Origin: an uncultured Litorilinea sp.
Lineage (GTDB): Bacteria; Chloroflexota; Anaerolineae; Caldilineales; Caldilineaceae
Assembly: GCA_946885925.1 (NCBI GenBank)
Contig: CAMPHP010000234.1
Location: 1 to 5,886, forward strand
DNA length: 5,886 nucleotides
Direction of reading: 5' to 3'
The notes beneath the pieces were generated by a model. It was not told the DNA's origin. It saw only the letters and a list, made by a program, of their open reading frames with translations, and did not search any database. This document shows, piece by piece, positions 3,929-5,886 of this stretch; positions within the stretch are counted from its first letter, which is position 1; each line of letters opens with the position of its first letter. The position numbers and the translations under genes were made by a program.

Positions 3929-5362
3929 ATGAGGCACTTTTGCGTTGATAAGAGCGATTACGAAGAAAGAAGAAGGTACATGACAAGCGCAATTGTTCCG
4001 GGGCCAACTTATGCTGAGATGCGCAACCCACTTTTGTTGTCGGAGGAAATGCGTGCTGCGGCAAATGCTGCGCGTGCAGATGATCGCAATCCGCTCAACT
4101 TGTTTAACATCAATTGGAAGAACACAAGCGAGCAGGTGGAAAAGATTGTATTACCCAAGGAGTTGACGGGGGTTCAGGCCAATATTGTGGTCTTGAGCGG
4201 TCGTACTTTTCCCAGCGGGAGTATGAAGGTCGGCCCTGCGTATACGACACTTGCCGAGGAAGAAGCGTTAAATGGGTTGCTGCCTGGAGCCAAGACGGTC
4301 ATTGGCCCTAGCACTGGCAATTTTGGTATTGGCACTGCGTACGTAAGCCGGCTTAAAGGCTATCCTGCCATTGTGGTAATGCCAGACAACATGAGCGCGG
4401 AACGATATGAACGTATTCGCAACTATGGAGGCGACCTCGACCTTACACCCGGCACTGAGTCGGATGTGATCTTGACGCTGGAGCGCACTCATAGCGCTTA
4501 TGTCGCCTATCCCGATAAGTACATGGTCTTGGCGCAATTTGAGTTGTTGCCAAATTATCGTTTCCACCGCCATGTCACAGGGGATGCCGCGGTGCAAGCC
4601 GTGAAGGGAATTGGCAATGGTGGTGTTGCTGCCTTTGTCAGTGCGCCAGGGAGCGCGGGGACATTGGCTGCGGGCGATTATATTAAGTCGCTGTGGGATG
4701 ATAGCAAGATTGTAGCTTTGGAGCCGCGGCAGTGCAGCACGCTTTATGATGGGGGACAGGGGCAACATCGCATTGAGGGGATCGGCGATAAGATGGTGAC
4801 GCTGATCCATAATGTCTTTAATACCGATTTGTTGATGCTGATCGATGATGAAGATACAGTGCGTGGCATGGAAGTCATGCAGAATGGCAGCGAGGTGCTA
4901 ACCGACCGGCTGGGCGTGCCTAATACAGCGGCGACTGAGCTTCTAGGCAAGTTTGGACCGAGTTGTGTCTGCAATATTATCGGTGCCATCAAGACAGCTA
5001 AGTATTTGGGGTTGGGGCCCGATGACAATGTTGTGACGATTGCTACCGACTCCTATGATCGCTATCCATCGGTGAGTCGCGCTCTCTATGAACGCAATGG
5101 GGGAAAGCCGGATGATGGTCAACTTGAAATGTGGGCAAAGAGCGCATTCTTGGAAGCGTCTTTGGGGGAAATCGTTGATTTGAATCGCCCAGGGCAACAT
5201 GCCCGGCTTCAGCAGATGAAGGAAGATCTGTGGATGCGTTTTGGTTACGAGGGCAGCTATGTACGCAAGATGAGTGATCAGGAGTTCTGGAATGCTGAAT
5301 ATGAGCGCATCCACACGATTGACCCCCTGATCGAACAGGTGCGGGGGCCTCTGCCGGTTTGA
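3929..5362 (+). CDS. Cysteine-synthase/CBS-like PLP-dependent enzyme with C-terminal extension (477 aa)
   Basis: The order of motifs is that of the O-acetylserine sulfhydrylase/cystathionine beta-synthase branch of PLP fold type II. K100 in PSGSMKVG is the likely Schiff-base lysine and GPSTGNFGIG (126-135) the substrate loop. NYRFHRHVTGDA (209-220) is followed by SAPGSAGT (238-245) at the PLP-phosphate loop, then ATDSYDRYPS late in the fold. The loop differs from the usual GTGGT. About 85 residues follow the last fold motif, making it longer than typical cysteine synthases (about 310 aa); they are not a recognisable CBS domain. The start is uncertain: ATG 3929 has AAGGA 6 bases upstream, while ATG 3980 (residue 18) would remove a highly charged 17-residue leader. 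The reaction is unknown; a beta-replacement or beta-elimination on a serine-type substrate is the family expectation. Pairing with the upstream threonine-synthase relative suggests a shared pathway. Confidence 0.92.
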   Translation: MRHFCVDKSDYEERRRYMTSAIVPGPTYAEMRNPLLLSEEMRAAANAARADDRNPLNLFNINWKNTSEQVEKIVLPKELTGVQANIVVLSGRTFPSGSMKVGPAYTTLAEEEALNGLLPGAKTVIGPSTGNFGIGTAYVSRLKGYPAIVVMPDNMSAERYERIRNYGGDLDLTPGTESDVILTLERTHSAYVAYPDKYMVLAQFELLPNYRFHRHVTGDAAVQAVKGIGNGGVAAFVSAPGSAGTLAAGDYIKSLWDDSKIVALEPRQCSTLYDGGQGQHRIEGIGDKMVTLIHNVFNTDLLMLIDDEDTVRGMEVMQNGSEVLTDRLGVPNTAATELLGKFGPSCVCNIIGAIKTAKYLGLGPDDNVVTIATDSYDRYPSVSRALYERNGGKPDDGQLEMWAKSAFLEASLGEIVDLNRPGQHARLQQMKEDLWMRFGYEGSYVRKMSDQEFWNAEYERIHTIDPLIEQVRGPLPV

Positions 5363-5429
5363 CTCTGTTGTTTTAGCTCTGGCGGTTTAGGTAGCCCGGT
5401 TTGAGCCAGCGTTAATCGGTAACTAACGT
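5363..5429 (+). other. Short untranslated stretch after the PLP pair
   Basis: No gene is seen. A weak CTGGC/GCCAG inverted repeat (5379-5383 with 5405-5409) and CGGTTT repeated at 5383 and 5397 (and at 5355 in the gene's end) are present, but none is strong enough to name. Confidence 0.4.
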
Positions 5430-5470
5430 GTCATGCCGCGCCCCAGGGCGCGGCATGACCTGATTTAATT
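5430..5470 (+). terminator. Probable terminator after the PLP-enzyme pair
   Basis: Positions 5430-5459 form a perfect inverted repeat with 14-base arms (GTCATGCCGCGCCC and its complement) around a CA centre, so the RNA stem is 13 bp with a 4-base loop. The downstream bases CTGATTTAATTGTT are T-rich but lack a clean run. Termination is therefore likely but could be partial, and the hairpin could also protect the 3' end of the upstream mRNA. Confidence 0.65.
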
Positions 5471-5472
5471 GT

Positions 5473-5500
5473 TAGACACCCTATGCGCAGGCACTAAATC
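5473..5500 (+). promoter_or_regulatory. Weak promoter candidate for the flavin oxidoreductase gene
   Basis: TAGACA (5473-5478) is followed after 16 bases by TAAATC (5495-5500), a poor -10. The -35 hexamer is the same as that of the TPP-regulated promoter at 355-360. Its position just after the terminator hairpin supports a separate transcription unit. Confidence 0.3.
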
Positions 5501-5520
5501 GATACAAAAAGCAAAGTCAT

Positions 5521-5527
5521 AGGAAGG
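5521..5527 (+). promoter_or_regulatory. Ribosome binding site of the flavin oxidoreductase gene
   Basis: AGGAAGG lies 8 bases before ATG 5536 and supports that start. Confidence 0.7.
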
Positions 5528-5535
5528 AATTGAAG

Positions 5536-5886
5536 ATGGAAATAGCTATTATGTTGGAGGGTCAGAATGGGCTGAACTGGCCGCGTTTTCAACGCATTGC
5601 TCCAGCGGTAGAGGATCTGGGCTTTGTAGGGCTTTTTCGCTCGGACCATTTTACTAACGCCGAGCCTCCCGACCTTGATTCGTTGGAATTGTGGGTCTCG
5701 CTCACATGGTTGGCAAGCCACACGAAGCGCATTGAGTTTGGCCCGCTGGTGACACCCGTTTCCTTTCGCCATCCGGTTTTTACGGCGCGCATGGGTAAGG
5801 ATGTGGATGATCTTTCGGGTGGGCGTTTGGTGTTAGGGGTTGGTGCTGGCTGGCAGGAACGCGAACACACCAACTTTGGCTTTGAC
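5536..5886 (+). CDS. Luciferase-like (LLM class) flavin-dependent oxidoreductase, N-terminal part
   Basis: The frame stays open from ATG 5536 to the window edge (117 codons, no stop), so the gene is cut on the right. The N-terminus follows the bacterial-luciferase TIM-barrel pattern: a first strand MEIAIMLEG, then WPRFQRIAPAVEDLGFVGLFRSDHF at residues 15-39. Next come a helix with LELWVSLTWLA and a strand RIEFGPLVTPVSFRHP. The motif SGGRLVLGVGAGWQEREH (94-111) is typical of F420- or FMN-dependent members. These enzymes use a reduced or deazaflavin cofactor to oxidise or reduce small molecules; the substrate cannot be predicted from this part. Whether the cofactor is F420 or FMN is not decided by the visible residues. 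It lies on the same strand as the PLP pair but beyond a strong hairpin, so co-transcription is uncertain. Confidence 0.92.
   Translation, partial: MEIAIMLEGQNGLNWPRFQRIAPAVEDLGFVGLFRSDHFTNAEPPDLDSLELWVSLTWLASHTKRIEFGPLVTPVSFRHPVFTARMGKDVDDLSGGRLVLGVGAGWQEREHTNFGFD

Noticed and set aside
3422..4064. Long minus-strand frames of 171 and 186 codons spanning the junction of the two PLP genes
   Set aside because: They are antisense shadows of coding sequence with no plausible start signals or motifs.
4268..5314. Minus-strand frames of 180, 94 and 123 codons inside the cysteine-synthase-like gene
   Set aside because: All are antisense to a well-supported enzyme gene and show no family features.
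5494..5873. Minus-strand frames of 92 and 94 codons at the right end
   Set aside because: The plus strand encodes a clear luciferase-like protein with a ribosome binding site through the same bases.
1..5886. CRISPR array, tRNA, rRNA, insertion sequence or phage genes
   Set aside because: No regularly spaced repeats, cloverleaf, transposase motif or phage protein was seen anywhere in the window.

Overview
The window looks like chromosomal DNA of a member of the Chloroflexota (possibly Chloroflexia). This rests on moderate GC content, the style of the proteins (a delta-like winged-helix protein with an acidic tail, a short multi-cysteine protein, a zinc-knuckle threonine-synthase relative) and a luciferase-like, possibly F420-dependent, flavoprotein. 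It is an inference from composition and memory of such genomes, not a database match.

Left part (1-2025), all on the minus strand. The 410-residue winged-helix protein (793-2025) is read first, from a promoter carrying a small inverted repeat, and ends at a hairpin terminator. A 103-residue cysteine-rich protein (386-697) follows, possibly from a leaderless mRNA. Next comes a clear regulatory leader: an extended -10 promoter, a TPP riboswitch (about 175-268), a switchable intrinsic terminator (127-156) and a ribosome binding site. The leader controls a gene that runs off the left edge (1-111). Only its first 37 residues are visible, and they are a lipoprotein signal peptide, so it is probably the binding protein of a thiamine or thiamine-precursor ABC transporter.

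Middle (2026-2531) is a 506-base divergent intergenic region. It holds the minus-strand promoter, several inverted repeats and a 112-base nested hairpin (2180-2291) that I cannot assign to a known family.

Right part (2532-5886), plus strand. Two PLP fold-type II enzymes lie in tandem, 59 bases apart: a threonine-synthase-like protein with an N-terminal zinc knuckle (2538-3869) and a cysteine-synthase/CBS-like protein with a long C-terminal extension (3929-5362). A strong 14-bp-arm hairpin separates them from a third gene, a luciferase-like flavin oxidoreductase cut by the right edge (5536-5886). The two PLP enzymes probably work on related amino-acid substrates, but the sequence does not reveal the reaction. 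This pair is the best candidate here for undescribed biochemistry. The TPP leader is the best-supported regulatory element.
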